A stretch of DNA of 64,000 nucleotides from JAFGDI01 sp963667715 (GCA_963667715.1 OY763926.1:3410001-3474000); one strand, 5' to 3'; positions 44,637 to 55,492 are shown, counted from the stretch's first letter. Notes: generated by a model not told the origin, from the letters alone. Made by a program: numbers and translations.

Positions 44637-47600
44637 CTAAATCCCAGGACTTGGCTCCAGAGAATACCAGGCATCCGGATCATTCCAACTGCCAACCTTT
44701 CCTGTCGGCACTTTAATATTGAGAGAATTACCGGCACCATCAGTATTTAGATACCAACTGTCTTTATATTCAAACCGCAATATTGCCGCCGATAGCGGAG
44801 CAGGAAGTTTTAGAACAACTTCTTCACTTGAATTGCTAAGTGTACCAAGATACGGCCCGAAAAACTTTTCAGCGGGCACCTGAGGATTCGCAGCAGCAAG
44901 TAATGCCGGATCAGCAGCAACAACAACCTTCTCTCCTGATGCCATAAGAGTATCATCAGGGAAAATATAGTCGACACCAGAAGTGAATCTTACCCCTGAA
45001 ATATCAATCTGATCATTAGAGATATTCTGCAGTTCAATATAGTCGAAACCATCCCCTGCTGGCGAATGATACATAATTTCCGAAACTCTCAATGAATTAT
45101 AGACACTTGATTGAGCACTATAGAGATCGTCAGGTATAACACTGGTTACATACATAGCTACACCAAACACCACATCACTGCTAGACGGGCCAGACTGATG
45201 AACTTCAGCGGCAAGAACGTTATCACCTTCAACTAAACTATCTGCTGGTATTGTAAAATATTCATAAACAGCATTACCAACCGCCGGTGATGTAGCTTCA
45301 GTAGAATAACTGACATCACCTTCTGGGATACGAATACGCTTCACCTCTGTACCATTAAGGTAAATAACCGCACCATCGTCAATAACAGTTTCAATATTTA
45401 TCTCACTAACATTCTCTAGTGAACCATCAAAGGCAAAATGAGTTCGGAAATAAAATGTACGAGGGCCAAGAGTAAGGCGAGTATTTTTATCTGCCGGCAA
45501 GCTTGAACTCTCGACATAAAGCAAAGCACTGCCACTAGACCATGTCGTATCTGCAGTTGTATCTGATGGCTGATACCAGGTAGCCCCCTGATCTACACCA
45601 GATTGCTCATAATTCCAGACATGATCGATCGCCATTACTTCCTGTCGCAATACTGTAACAGAACCGTTTGCCTGCCCTGGAGTAGGCAGGTCAAAGTATT
45701 TCACAGTATCTGCCCCATCCGGAGTGCGACCTTGTGATACATCTGTTGTCTGAGGGCCAAAGATAACCTTATCGATCTCTTTACCTTCAGATGCATAAAG
45801 AGCTATCATCTCCTGATTCTCATCAAGATGGAAATCCAAATGCCCAGCTCCACTATTTCTGTCAGCATCAAAAACAAGATAACCTTCAGCTGCAATAAAA
45901 CTATGAGCAGTTATAGGCGACTTATACTTCAGCGAAACCGGGTTATCCGTTAAAAACAGACCCGACAAATCAACCGGATTGTTATCAACATTATACAATT
46001 CAACAAAATCTTCTGTGAATGCAACATTAGCATCAGCCAACCATTCATTTATCACTAAGCTAAATGGATTACCTGTTGGAACCATAACATTTGCCTCACC
46101 AATAGTTACTTCAGCCAGCTTCCATAGACCAAGGTCATTTCTAGCCAATGAATAACCAACCAGCTGACTGCCAAATTCCAGACTATCAACCAGCACTCCG
46201 GCATTATCATAAAGATAGATATCATCGCCATCACCATCAAGCGAGAAGCCACAATTTAAAGCATTTTCTACAGTCAAAACCGCATCCGCGTAAATCACAA
46301 GATAACTATCCGGTATTATAACAGTACCTTCAGGGAAAATATACTTAGCTGGCAGATCATTATTATCTGTCAGACTATAACCAGAAAGATCAAACGTTTG
46401 TGCACCAGTATAGTATAATTCGATCATATCAGGTTCAGCATCGGCTGTTTTAGCAGCTACTTCGTTTATCCGAAGCACGCTATGAGCAGCATTTACCTGC
46501 CAGGTACCAGAAATATTACCTTCAATATTCCCAGCCCAATAGCCCCTGGCAGTACGTCCACGAACAGCTACTGCATATTCATGGCCATCAGCCAACCCGG
46601 TTAGAACCAGCGGCTGATCAACAGATAGCTCCCCACTCCAGTCTGACCAAATACCATTATCTATAAGGCTATACTGATATACACTGATTGCAGGACCAGA
46701 AACCGTCAGCTCAACAGAAGTATGCCAGTCAGAATCAATCGGAACGCCAGAAGCTACTGCACCAGATACTATATGAGCTCCCATATCACGTCCACCAGGA
46801 CCTGTGGCTAGGGCAGGAGACTCAGCTGAAATATCATATGAATCATCAATAAACTGAGGGTCAGCATCAATATTACCCTGCCCCAATATATGATAATCAG
46901 AAGACATGAGATTATTATCAGCTGTCACAACCGGGTTAATATAACCAACAAGATCGTCAGGATATTCATCAACGCAAAAAGCGTGTCTTATCGCTATCGG
47001 GGTATTCCAGAAGATATTACCTGCAATATAGGCTCCGGCAGCCGGGCCATCGACAGAGCGTCCATTAAGTTCCCAAAGCTGCACACCAGAATCTTTACAG
47101 TTAACAAAGGTATTATTAACTATTATTCCATAGGCACCTTCTTTTAACAAAATACCATTATCACAATTCATAAACACATTGCGAACAATGGTCATATCCG
47201 GCAGATTTCCATCTCCAGCATATGACTCACCACCAGAGACACCATTTGAGGTTGTGGTGGTATCATCATTATGGAAATGCATAAAAATATTACCTTCAAC
47301 ATATGCATCACAGCCGTCAAAATCCAAGCCATCATCACCACAGCCAAGAAAGACATTGTCTATTACAAAGATATAGTCCTTATCATCGCCAGTTGGGTCC
47401 CAATCCAAAATATCATTAGTACCGCCAGCATCATCAAAAACATTACCGACCAATAGCAAATACTCTTGATCGCTAAGCCCTGACCCATGGATAGGCTCGC
47501 TGCCTCCGGTCATACCCGGAATATAACAATTACTTATCGTAGTCTGACCACCATGGCCCTCAAAGACTGTATTAGCTGTATTGTTCCAGGTAAAATTATC

Positions 47601-50600
47601 AAGATGCAGGCGAGAGTAATCAGCTATAACACCCTTGCCCTGAGCATCACCATAGTGAATGTCAACATACGCAAGCTGATTATCCTGATAACTGTCTGAG
47701 ATATAAATACCATCCCAGTTTCCATCACCAAAGTCCCTGGCCATACTTATCCTCTGGTATTTTGTGCCTAAAGCCTGAATAGTACCTTCAACAGTAATAC
47801 CAGTATCAGCATCAAATATAAGCGATGTACCCGGGGCAATAGTAAGTGTCACACCTACCGGCACAATAACATTACCGGTTATATGCCATGGTCCAGATGC
47901 GGCATCAAGCACCATATCAGATGCCAATGTACCCGACAGCTCACTCTCACTGCTGTCATCATAATAAACATCATAATATTCTTTTTTCAAAACATCGCCG
48001 CTACCATCAGCAGATGCATATGTTTCAATTGTCAGACGATTTAGGCCTGGGTTACAAGCCTGAGCCAGAGTTATTTCCCAACTACCATCAATAACAGCCC
48101 AATCGGCCAGCTCACCATTTACTCTTACCGAACCAGTATCCAGGGCATTAGCATTACCATAAACACTAATAAAAGGATTAGTCGTATAAGGCCAATCACC
48201 TGAAACAGAAATATTACTGGATACAACAAATTCTTGTGGTATCTGGCCCAATACATTTTCATTACGATCAGCAACAAACTGTTTCATCGCTTCAATACTT
48301 GCCTGAGGAACAATACCACCAAGAAGCTGATCAAGAAATGGGTTCATATTTTCAGGGGCAAATGTTGTCTCAGTATACTCTTTCAGATATTTATAATAGC
48401 GTGCGGTAAATTCCGGATACTCTAATAACCGTTTTATAACCGGTACCCTGTCAATACGAGCAGCCCTGAAGATCGAATCTTCTCCATCTGATGGACTGTC
48501 TCCAAAGCCAAGTACAGTATCCATATCATGAGGCAGCAGGATAAAACGCGGATCTTCAACACCACAATACATACGATAATCATCGCCATAGCCGTTACCC
48601 AGATTGGTTTCATTGTTTCCGATAAGACTCTGAACTGCAAACCATCTGAGCCACTGATCCACATCAGCGATAGCGTTTAGATCATCTGCATAGTTTTCAT
48701 CTACCTGAGAACTCAGTTTTAAAGTAAGAAAGAGCAGATCAGTCCAGTCATTTTCCTCTTCATTACTCTGTTTAGCGTAACCGCTGGCAAGATAGTCCAG
48801 AATATTAGTACCTAAATAATCCAGCGTAGCACTCCAGCTGGAAGATGAAGCCTTATACACATTACCTTTGGCATCTTCCGGCAAATGCTTCTCAGCCCAG
48901 TCATCATCACAAACCTCATTTCTGACATAAAAACCATACATGCGATCAGGCTTGCTATCTGTCAATGCCAGATTCTCTCCATTTACCCTTACCTGCACCG
49001 CAGCAGCATCGATAGACGGCAAACCGGCCATCTGGAAGACCAGTGTACCAGCAAGCTGAAGATAGGTATATTTACTATTAAGATTTATCTTTGAAACACC
49101 TAGGAACATATCATTATGAGTAAAGCCAACACGATAGTTATTTGGCGGTATTCTACGAGAGCTTTCCCCCCTGTTACGCACATCGACATTATAACGCGCC
49201 TTTAAGCCAAGTCCATCTGTGCTAATAAAGGTAGCATTCATTACCGCATTTGAATAACGATCAGGATCGTGACTGCCAATATATTCCAGCCTCTCACGTT
49301 CAGCTTCAGTCATAATAATATAGTAAACCGGCATATCTGACGCCTGCCATAGCATTGCTGGATCATAGCTATCATCAACCTGATAAAGGCGATTTGCAAC
49401 TTGCTGGTCAACGCCATCAACGTCACATGGAGCCGGTAAAGTTCTGACATTACCCAAAGCGTCAACTGCTTCCACAAAATATTCGACAATCACACCATCT
49501 GCAAAAGCTGGTATTGCACCGGCATAGTTCCCATCTCCTGAAAGGCCATCATCGTGCAGACCATCATCAAACATAGATACAATACTATAATCATTAGAAT
49601 CAAAAGCTGGATATTGTGAGAGTGAATAAACAGACTCATCCTGACGATAATATAATGATACTACAGTACCATCTGAATTTTGATCTGTAATTCGAGCTGT
49701 TATAACTACACTTTCATCTGAATGCGGAATAGCAGGTATCTGTTTAACTTTATCAATGATTGGAGCGGTATCACTTAGCCATACCGAGTTTTCACTACCA
49801 GGAGTCCCCTGATCAACAACACCGGCCTGCCAGTTACTACCAAACTCGTTTGAAATGTTAGGGTTAATAAGTTCCAGACTCTTACCCATACCGTCATGCT
49901 CATCACTCCACAACCAGCCACGATGATTATAATCCAGCGGACCTAGGATGCGTCTACTCCATTCATTTTCATCGCAATATTCGACAGTATCAATAACACC
50001 GCCCAGTGAATTTATAAGCTCAATTTTTTCACCACTATTAGACAGCTTACCCTGCCAGCCAGCAGTGTAATCAGTCACCAGCGGATATTTGGCACTAAAG
50101 GCGGCCTGATCAGCAGCAATAACAAAATAACTATTAGCCGCAATTGTAATATCACCAAAAGCAAAATCTACACCCTTTGTTATCTGCCAGCCATTCAATG
50201 AGACTGGATAACTTCCACAGTTATAAAGCTCAATATACTCTTCCAGATCATTCTCACTCGATGGATGATACATTATCTCTGAAATAATAACATTTCTATC
50301 AGCAACTAGTTTATCATTCGAATTTCCGGGAGTTGGGCTGGTTACTGTTTCAGATGAAAAAATCTGCCAGAACCAACTGCCGTCAGGTAAACGACCAGAA
50401 GAACAATCGTCGGCCTGAGCAGGATAATCAGCAATAGAATCAATAATATTGAGCTTGCTGTCATAAAGTCCTATAGATTCACCAGATGCGCTAAGTTTGA
50501 AGTCAAGATGTGTAGGACCATCGTCAATATCACCATCCGCCCAAAGCAGTAAAAAGCCATTGGCCGGAACAGTTGTCTGGGCCTGAAAGCCGGTCGGTAT

Positions 50601-51011
50601 CATCCACTTATCCGGCACGATAAGATCATCTGAAAGATACATACCACCAAGATCTATAGGCTTATCTGAGTAATTGTATATCTCTATCCAATCGTCATAA
50701 TCTCCCTGCGGATCTGTAATGAACAGAGTATTTGCCGCCATAAACTCATTTATAGCAAGTGGCAGGCCTTCTGAAAGCCAGTTACGGGAGAATATTTCAA
50801 GGTCATTAACATCAACAGTACCCAGGCCGTCAAGATCGCCGATACCGGGTTCATCGCTAAGCCATTGCTCTGCAATTACTTTCATATCAAGCATATTAAC
50901 TTTACAGTCTGAATTAAGGTCGCCATCCGGACAAACTGCAAAAGCAGGATATGAAAACAAGACAATATTTAAAACAGCAGAGATACGGAATAATTTTCTA
51001 GGTGTGAACAA
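44637..51011 (-). CDS. Giant secreted protein with lamin-tail, CotH and beta-helix domains
   Basis: 2124 residues. The start is TTG at 51011, with GGAGAG seven bases upstream. A signal peptide (about 1-25) precedes a dockerin-like pair (about 26-82: DLNSDCKVNMLDMKVIAEQW and DLDGLGTVDVNDLEIFSRNW). Two lamin-tail (LTD) domains follow, with INEFMAAN and ISEIMYHPSSEND. Next is a CotH kinase-like domain (about 550-900, with RNRGESSRR and LPHDMDTVLGFGD). A right-handed beta-helix (about 1090-1420) follows. Further LTD domains (about 1510-1790), a beta-sandwich and a last LTD complete the protein. It is larger than usual CotH/LTD proteins. CotH domains phosphorylate extracellular proteins in spore coats; secreted bacterial roles are unclear. 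Probable surface or matrix protein. Confidence 0.85.
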   Translation of the reverse strand: MFTPRKLFRISAVLNIVLFSYPAFAVCPDGDLNSDCKVNMLDMKVIAEQWLSDEPGIGDLDGLGTVDVNDLEIFSRNWLSEGLPLAINEFMAANTLFITDPQGDYDDWIEIYNYSDKPIDLGGMYLSDDLIVPDKWMIPTGFQAQTTVPANGFLLLWADGDIDDGPTHLDFKLSASGESIGLYDSKLNIIDSIADYPAQADDCSSGRLPDGSWFWQIFSSETVTSPTPGNSNDKLVADRNVIISEIMYHPSSENDLEEYIELYNCGSYPVSLNGWQITKGVDFAFGDITIAANSYFVIAADQAAFSAKYPLVTDYTAGWQGKLSNSGEKIELINSLGGVIDTVEYCDENEWSRRILGPLDYNHRGWLWSDEHDGMGKSLELINPNISNEFGSNWQAGVVDQGTPGSENSVWLSDTAPIIDKVKQIPAIPHSDESVVITARITDQNSDGTVVSLYYRQDESVYSLSQYPAFDSNDYSIVSMFDDGLHDDGLSGDGNYAGAIPAFADGVIVEYFVEAVDALGNVRTLPAPCDVDGVDQQVANRLYQVDDSYDPAMLWQASDMPVYYIIMTEAERERLEYIGSHDPDRYSNAVMNATFISTDGLGLKARYNVDVRNRGESSRRIPPNNYRVGFTHNDMFLGVSKINLNSKYTYLQLAGTLVFQMAGLPSIDAAAVQVRVNGENLALTDSKPDRMYGFYVRNEVCDDDWAEKHLPEDAKGNVYKASSSSWSATLDYLGTNILDYLASGYAKQSNEEENDWTDLLFLTLKLSSQVDENYADDLNAIADVDQWLRWFAVQSLIGNNETNLGNGYGDDYRMYCGVEDPRFILLPHDMDTVLGFGDSPSDGEDSIFRAARIDRVPVIKRLLEYPEFTARYYKYLKEYTETTFAPENMNPFLDQLLGGIVPQASIEAMKQFVADRNENVLGQIPQEFVVSSNISVSGDWPYTTNPFISVYGNANALDTGSVRVNGELADWAVIDGSWEITLAQACNPGLNRLTIETYASADGSGDVLKKEYYDVYYDDSSESELSGTLASDMVLDAASGPWHITGNVIVPVGVTLTIAPGTSLIFDADTGITVEGTIQALGTKYQRISMARDFGDGNWDGIYISDSYQDNQLAYVDIHYGDAQGKGVIADYSRLHLDNFTWNNTANTVFEGHGGQTTISNCYIPGMTGGSEPIHGSGLSDQEYLLLVGNVFDDAGGTNDILDWDPTGDDKDYIFVIDNVFLGCGDDGLDFDGCDAYVEGNIFMHFHNDDTTTTSNGVSGGESYAGDGNLPDMTIVRNVFMNCDNGILLKEGAYGIIVNNTFVNCKDSGVQLWELNGRSVDGPAAGAYIAGNIFWNTPIAIRHAFCVDEYPDDLVGYINPVVTADNNLMSSDYHILGQGNIDADPQFIDDSYDISAESPALATGPGGRDMGAHIVSGAVASGVPIDSDWHTSVELTVSGPAISVYQYSLIDNGIWSDWSGELSVDQPLVLTGLADGHEYAVAVRGRTARGYWAGNIEGNISGTWQVNAAHSVLRINEVAAKTADAEPDMIELYYTGAQTFDLSGYSLTDNNDLPAKYIFPEGTVIIPDSYLVIYADAVLTVENALNCGFSLDGDGDDIYLYDNAGVLVDSLEFGSQLVGYSLARNDLGLWKLAEVTIGEANVMVPTGNPFSLVINEWLADANVAFTEDFVELYNVDNNPVDLSGLFLTDNPVSLKYKSPITAHSFIAAEGYLVFDADRNSGAGHLDFHLDENQEMIALYASEGKEIDKVIFGPQTTDVSQGRTPDGADTVKYFDLPTPGQANGSVTVLRQEVMAIDHVWNYEQSGVDQGATWYQPSDTTADTTWSSGSALLYVESSSLPADKNTRLTLGPRTFYFRTHFAFDGSLENVSEINIETVIDDGAVIYLNGTEVKRIRIPEGDVSYSTEATSPAVGNAVYEYFTIPADSLVEGDNVLAAEVHQSGPSSSDVVFGVAMYVTSVIPDDLYSAQSSVYNSLRVSEIMYHSPAGDGFDYIELQNISNDQIDISGVRFTSGVDYIFPDDTLMASGEKVVVAADPALLAAANPQVPAEKFFGPYLGTLSNSSEEVVLKLPAPLSAAILRFEYKDSWYLNTDGAGNSLNIKVPTGKVGSWNDPDAWYSLEPSPGI

Positions 51012-51326
51012 TTTTTCTCTCCAAATTCAAAAAATTCAGATACTTAGGCAAAGATGAAGTTCAAGATTATTTAATATAAGTATCAATATATGAATATTAT
51101 AACAAACTATGAGAGTAATAATGTTACAAAAAATGTAAAAATAAGACATTCAAACATTTTAACAACAATCAGTTAGGACAAAATAAACATAAGTAGAAGA
51201 TAAGTTCGTAACTGAAACACAAACACATAAAATCAATAACTGTACAATTATCTGACAGATATAAACTTAACTTACATTTTAAGCCTAAAAGAAAAGGAGA
51301 GCACGAAGTTTAATGCCAATATGTAA
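51012..51326. other. AT-rich region upstream of the giant gene
   Basis: 315 bases between two minus-strand genes. It includes TTACAAAAAATGTAAA near 51122-51137, related to the TTTACATT word of the fructan locus, and otherwise nothing recognisable. The giant-gene promoter should lie here. Confidence 0.35.
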
Positions 51327-51962
51327 TCAGAGATTATTTTTTATAAAAACGTCAATTGCAAGCTGATCGTCGATAGAAAGGTTATCTAAACCCTCTTCAT
51401 AAGCTATTTTCTTGTTAAACTTCATTCGCAGCTCAGGATTGTCGGGAAACATTTCCTTTAATCGACTTCTAATCGCCCCAAGAACATTCAACCGATGTTT
51501 GTACTCCACACCAAACTGACGGCTAATGCGTTTCTTAATATCACGAGCTACAGTCGGACTTTTACCGGCCGTTGACACAGCTACCTGCAAATCACCCCTG
51601 CGAACAACAGCCGGGACATGAAATCTACACATCGACGGCACATCAACAACATTACAGAGTATTTTCATAGACTCTGCATGTCTGAATATCTCTGAATTCA
51701 GCTCGGTATTATTAGTAGCTGCAATGACCATCCAGACATTATCTAAAAAACTGCTTTCATAATCCTGGATAAACAGCTCTATTTTGCCGCTATCGGCTAA
51801 CATTTGCATAGATTGGCAGACTTCTCTGGCCACAACAATAATTACAGCACCAGAATTAAGCAAAGCGGCGACTTTCCTGCTGGCAATAGTTCCGCCGCCA
51901 ACAACCAGCACACGTTTGCCCTGTAAATCGATGAAAACCGGATATAAACTGTTATTATGCAT
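51327..51962 (-). CDS. Precorrin-2 dehydrogenase / sirohydrochlorin ferrochelatase-like protein
   Basis: 211 residues from the ATG at 51962; the frame can extend to a TTG at 51983 without an SD. The N-terminal NAD-binding fold starts YPVFIDLQGKRVLVVGGGTIASRKVAALL and continues with VIAATNNTELNSEI and CNVVDVPSMCRFHVPAVVRRGDLQVAVSTAGKSPTVA, all typical of the CysG N-terminal/Met8 family. It converts precorrin-2 to sirohydrochlorin and may insert iron, giving siroheme. It lacks the uroporphyrinogen methyltransferase half of CysG. No other tetrapyrrole gene is adjacent in the window. Confidence 0.9.
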   Translation of the reverse strand: MHNNSLYPVFIDLQGKRVLVVGGGTIASRKVAALLNSGAVIIVVAREVCQSMQMLADSGKIELFIQDYESSFLDNVWMVIAATNNTELNSEIFRHAESMKILCNVVDVPSMCRFHVPAVVRRGDLQVAVSTAGKSPTVARDIKKRISRQFGVEYKHRLNVLGAIRSRLKEMFPDNPELRMKFNKKIAYEEGLDNLSIDDQLAIDVFIKNNL

Positions 51963-52042
51963 GTAACAAGATCTCAATAGCAAATATCATAAAGCTTTTC
52001 TAATAAAGCTATTATACCCCTGCCAATGCAAATATGTCAAAA

Positions 52043-54475
52043 CTATATTTCCGATATTTCCTCAGCACTCAAAGCCTTATTATAGATACGAACCTCATCT
52101 ACATTACCGGTAAAATATCGACTTGGCAAACCATTTCCAATTGTAATTACCCCATTACTTAATGTATTAACCGGTGCATCCATAACAGAAGATATATTCT
52201 CCGAATAGCCGTCAATATAAATAGCCACCTGAGATACATCTGGCGAATAACCATCCAGTACAACAGCGATATTATGCCAGTTACCATCAGTAATATTTGT
52301 AGTTCCATCTATTCTGCCACCAAATACACCTAAAGCCACAACGCCGGAAGAGTTAACCTGAAGGTCCCATTTGCCGCTTACTACATTTTGTCCCCAACAT
52401 ATTATACTGCCAGAGTTTACAGTAGTCTTCATCCTGACAAATACCGTCCTCTGACCACCACCAAGAATCCCGTCATAATCAGATATTTCAATATAATTAC
52501 TGCCGTCAAATGACACCTGCCCACTAGTGCTAAGCATATCACCATCATTTCCATTAACAGTCATAGCCGACCTATTCTTCCATGAGCTATCAGTCAGATT
52601 TCCGTCAAATTTCCACCAACCTTCTAACCGTAGATCCTCAAGCCAGTTAGCAGCCATCTTTTCCATATCAACAAGATCAATATCTGCATCACCGTCAATA
52701 TCAGCTCCATAACATGCCTGACAATCACTACCCAGCCAATTGCTTGACAAAGTTGAGAAGTCTGATATTGTTACTTTTCCATCACCATCGATATCACCGT
52801 CTTTATAGCCAAACGCCGGCTCTATTTCCAAAATGAAATCGCTTAAATGCTGAGCCATAATAAGGTGCTCACTTGCCACCGGATGACGATTGGCGCTATC
52901 ATGTATCTTTTCAAAAAACAGCTTGTAAACTCTGCCATCGCTATATGGGGCACTATTAAGAGTATTAACAACATTCGTTATATAGCCCTTCCAGGTATCA
53001 GAATCCGCGGCGGACATACTGCCCAAAGCAAAGATAATATGAGCTTCAGGATAATATCCACGTAAAGCAAGGGCGAAATCCCGGTAATACCCCTCCGCCT
53101 GAGCCTGCGTTACTCCCCCAACATTCTTATCATTTTCACCAAGATTTATTACAACTACCTGCGGAATCCATTTTGAAAAATCCCAATTCTTACCAGGAGT
53201 CTCCAAGAAATAGTAATCTTCATACATACTGGCATTATCACCATATGGATATTGCCACCAGCTTTTATATATTCCAACACCACTTATCGCCTGACAATGC
53301 ATTTGGGCATTTAGCATACGTGCGGTGCGAGCTGAATAATCTAGATAATTATTTTTATACGGTGCAGCACCACTATCATTTGTAGAATCGACGGCATATC
53401 CTGCTGTTATAGAATCACCGTAAAACTCTATCTTCTTATATGGCTTCGGCTTCGGAGCTACAAGATGTTTTCCCGGGTCAAGTTCAAACCCTAAAAATCC
53501 AACAGAACCTTCATTGGAGTTAACATTTGTTTCAGTACGCTTATGCAGTAATATTTTATGCACGCCGTCACTCAAGCCACTTGCAACCAAATACGATCCT
53601 GTACCACTGCCAAGATCTAGTATAGTTTCTGGATTGTCATCTATCACTACCGCAAAATAATTATTACCCATATCGTTAAATTTAACCTTAACGCTGGTGC
53701 CCTCAAACCAGGCAGTAATATAATTACCCGGCCACCATAATACCGGCTGTTTAGTATTATCAAAATTTATCCTGCCAAAATACTGTATGTATGGATCATC
53801 AGCAGTAATAATAACCGGGTCATCTACACCGGGATCTGATATCTGCTCGTATTCGAGACGAATATTATCTATTACCCAATCGCCGTCGCCACCTTCTGGA
53901 GCTTCATAACTGCTTATCACCCGCACCCCGATCTGTAAGCCAACATAGGCTTCCGATGCTGATATTTCAGGGATAGCAACTGTATAATCCTTTAGTTCTT
54001 GTCCATCACTGGCATTAAGCTCACTAGCTGTCGCGGTAACAGAACCAAGTACTACTTTTGTTCCAGCAGATTCATAATAGAGCTGCAATTGTATCTGATC
54101 ACCATCGTTAGTTGGATTCCACGCACCACGTGCAAAACCAGCTGTAAGGGTATAAGAACAACCGGCTCTATATGTATCTGCCAACATCTGCGACACCGAC
54201 GTATCAACGTTGGTATTCATCCAGGCTATCTGTACACCATCACTATTGGTTAAGTTGATCTGGCCACCACCCCAGCCGTTTCCTGCTATTCCGGCGGTAC
54301 CGTTAATTGACCATATATCAATAGAAAAACCAGCTTGGCCAGCTCCCACATAGGGCAATTCAAATGAAGCATTAGCGACCGTTACTGTTGATGCTGAAAG
54401 TGTATCAACTATAAGAAATAATGATAACAGCAATGATAAAAAACAACACTTATTATTTGATCGAAAATACTTCAC
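52043..54475 (-). CDS. Secreted CE2-type acetyl esterase with N-terminal shared domain, dockerin-like and LamG domains
   Basis: 810 residues with a GTG start (AGGAG six bases upstream) and a signal peptide (about 1-29). Residues 33-208 are the same domain found in the neighbouring PEP-CTERM and FecR proteins. A jelly roll (about 225-340) precedes an SGNH esterase with Ser355 in FYGDSITAGY, the glycine/Asn block INLGENDKN and the Asp-His region near RHPVASEH. This matches the carbohydrate esterase 2 family, which removes acetyl groups from xylan or mannan. A dockerin-like pair (DGDIDGDGKVTISDFSTLSS and the following repeat) and a LamG domain end the protein. It lies downstream of the sigma/FecR/PEP-CTERM genes on the same strand, after a hairpin. 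Confidence 0.88.
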   Translation of the reverse strand: MKYFRSNNKCCFLSLLLSLFLIVDTLSASTVTVANASFELPYVGAGQAGFSIDIWSINGTAGIAGNGWGGGQINLTNSDGVQIAWMNTNVDTSVSQMLADTYRAGCSYTLTAGFARGAWNPTNDGDQIQLQLYYESAGTKVVLGSVTATASELNASDGQELKDYTVAIPEISASEAYVGLQIGVRVISSYEAPEGGDGDWVIDNIRLEYEQISDPGVDDPVIITADDPYIQYFGRINFDNTKQPVLWWPGNYITAWFEGTSVKVKFNDMGNNYFAVVIDDNPETILDLGSGTGSYLVASGLSDGVHKILLHKRTETNVNSNEGSVGFLGFELDPGKHLVAPKPKPYKKIEFYGDSITAGYAVDSTNDSGAAPYKNNYLDYSARTARMLNAQMHCQAISGVGIYKSWWQYPYGDNASMYEDYYFLETPGKNWDFSKWIPQVVVINLGENDKNVGGVTQAQAEGYYRDFALALRGYYPEAHIIFALGSMSAADSDTWKGYITNVVNTLNSAPYSDGRVYKLFFEKIHDSANRHPVASEHLIMAQHLSDFILEIEPAFGYKDGDIDGDGKVTISDFSTLSSNWLGSDCQACYGADIDGDADIDLVDMEKMAANWLEDLRLEGWWKFDGNLTDSSWKNRSAMTVNGNDGDMLSTSGQVSFDGSNYIEISDYDGILGGGQRTVFVRMKTTVNSGSIICWGQNVVSGKWDLQVNSSGVVALGVFGGRIDGTTNITDGNWHNIAVVLDGYSPDVSQVAIYIDGYSENISSVMDAPVNTLSNGVITIGNGLPSRYFTGNVDEVRIYNKALSAEEISEI

Positions 54476-54540
54476 GATTATCTCCTGACTATTTTAAGAA
54501 ATACTGCTCACAACCACCTATAATGAGCATAAATTATTAT

Positions 54541-54570
54541 GCTCGGAAGGTCAAGCAATGCCTTCCGAGC
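54541..54570 (-). terminator. Terminator-like hairpin between PEP-CTERM and CE2 genes
   Basis: A perfect 10-bp stem GCTCGGAAGG (54541-54550) with CCTTCCGAGC (54561-54570). The minus-strand tail is ATAATAATTT, so termination may be partial. Confidence 0.6.
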
Positions 54571-54598
54571 AAGTAAATCAATAACAAACAACTACCAA

Positions 54599-55309
54599 TC
54601 ACACATTACGACGTCTGCGTAAAGAGGCTACGGCACCAAGTCCTAACAAAGCCATTGACGCAGGCTCTGGAACTTCGTTTAGGCGAACATTGTCCATCAC
54701 CCAATCACCTTCGCCGTCAAGCTCTTCATAAGTACTAACCAGCCAGATACCAATATTCTTGCCAGCCCAGTCATCGGTTGCAGATATAGTTGGCAAAACA
54801 GCGGTATAATCTATAAGGGCACCGCCATTACTCCAGTTAAGATCGCCTGCTGTTACTGTAGTCGATGCTATAGCAGTAGCACCATTGACACCATCATACC
54901 ACAGACGAATCTGCATCTGATCACCATCATCCGGAGCATTCCAGGTACCACGAGCCATAGCAACTGTAAGCTCATATGCTTTACCTACCGTATAGGTTTC
55001 TGGCAGAAGCTGCCAAAGACCGACACTGGCTAGATCATTGTTATAATCCGGCTGAGTATTCATCCAGCCTACCTGGTCTCCATCACTATTGGGCAGGTTT
55101 ATCTGACCGCCACCCCAGCCATTTCCAGCAACACCCTGGTTGTTGTCAGCACCATTCTGATTCCAGCTGTCAATAGCAATTGAAGCACCGCCAGCACCTA
55201 CGCCGGGACCTTCAAAAGAATAGTTCGGTACATTTATAGCTGTTGCAAATGCAGAACTAACACCTAGCATCAATGACAAAAATAAACCTTTTCCGATAAT
55301 CTTTTTCAT
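54599..55309 (-). CDS. PEP-CTERM sorted protein with shared domain
   Basis: 236 residues from the ATG at 55309 (GGAGG six bases upstream). A signal peptide (about 1-24) leads into a single beta-rich domain (26-211) with VAGNGWGGGQINLPNSDGDQ, WMNT, ARGTWNAPDDGDQMQIRLWY and EGDWVMDNVRL. The C-terminus VPEPASMALLGLGAVASLRR plus RRNV is a full PEP-CTERM signal: PEP motif, hydrophobic helix and basic tail. Exosortases cleave such tails and attach or release the protein at the envelope. No exosortase gene is in the window. The protein shares its whole mature domain with the CE2 and FecR proteins on either side. Confidence 0.9.
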   Translation of the reverse strand: MKKIIGKGLFLSLMLGVSSAFATAINVPNYSFEGPGVGAGGASIAIDSWNQNGADNNQGVAGNGWGGGQINLPNSDGDQVGWMNTQPDYNNDLASVGLWQLLPETYTVGKAYELTVAMARGTWNAPDDGDQMQIRLWYDGVNGATAIASTTVTAGDLNWSNGGALIDYTAVLPTISATDDWAGKNIGIWLVSTYEELDGEGDWVMDNVRLNEVPEPASMALLGLGAVASLRRRRNV

Positions 55310-55492
55310 TTCCAACCTCCAATACTCTTAAAAGTATTTTTACACCAGTTTATATACAAAAGCCTATACAGCCGCCTGGTTAAATACGACTATATAAACA
55401 CAACAAATCATTAAAATGTGCTCTGGATAAGCGCACCGGTACCGTGACAGATAATCAAACATCATCCGTACCATTCAAGCTATATAAATAAA

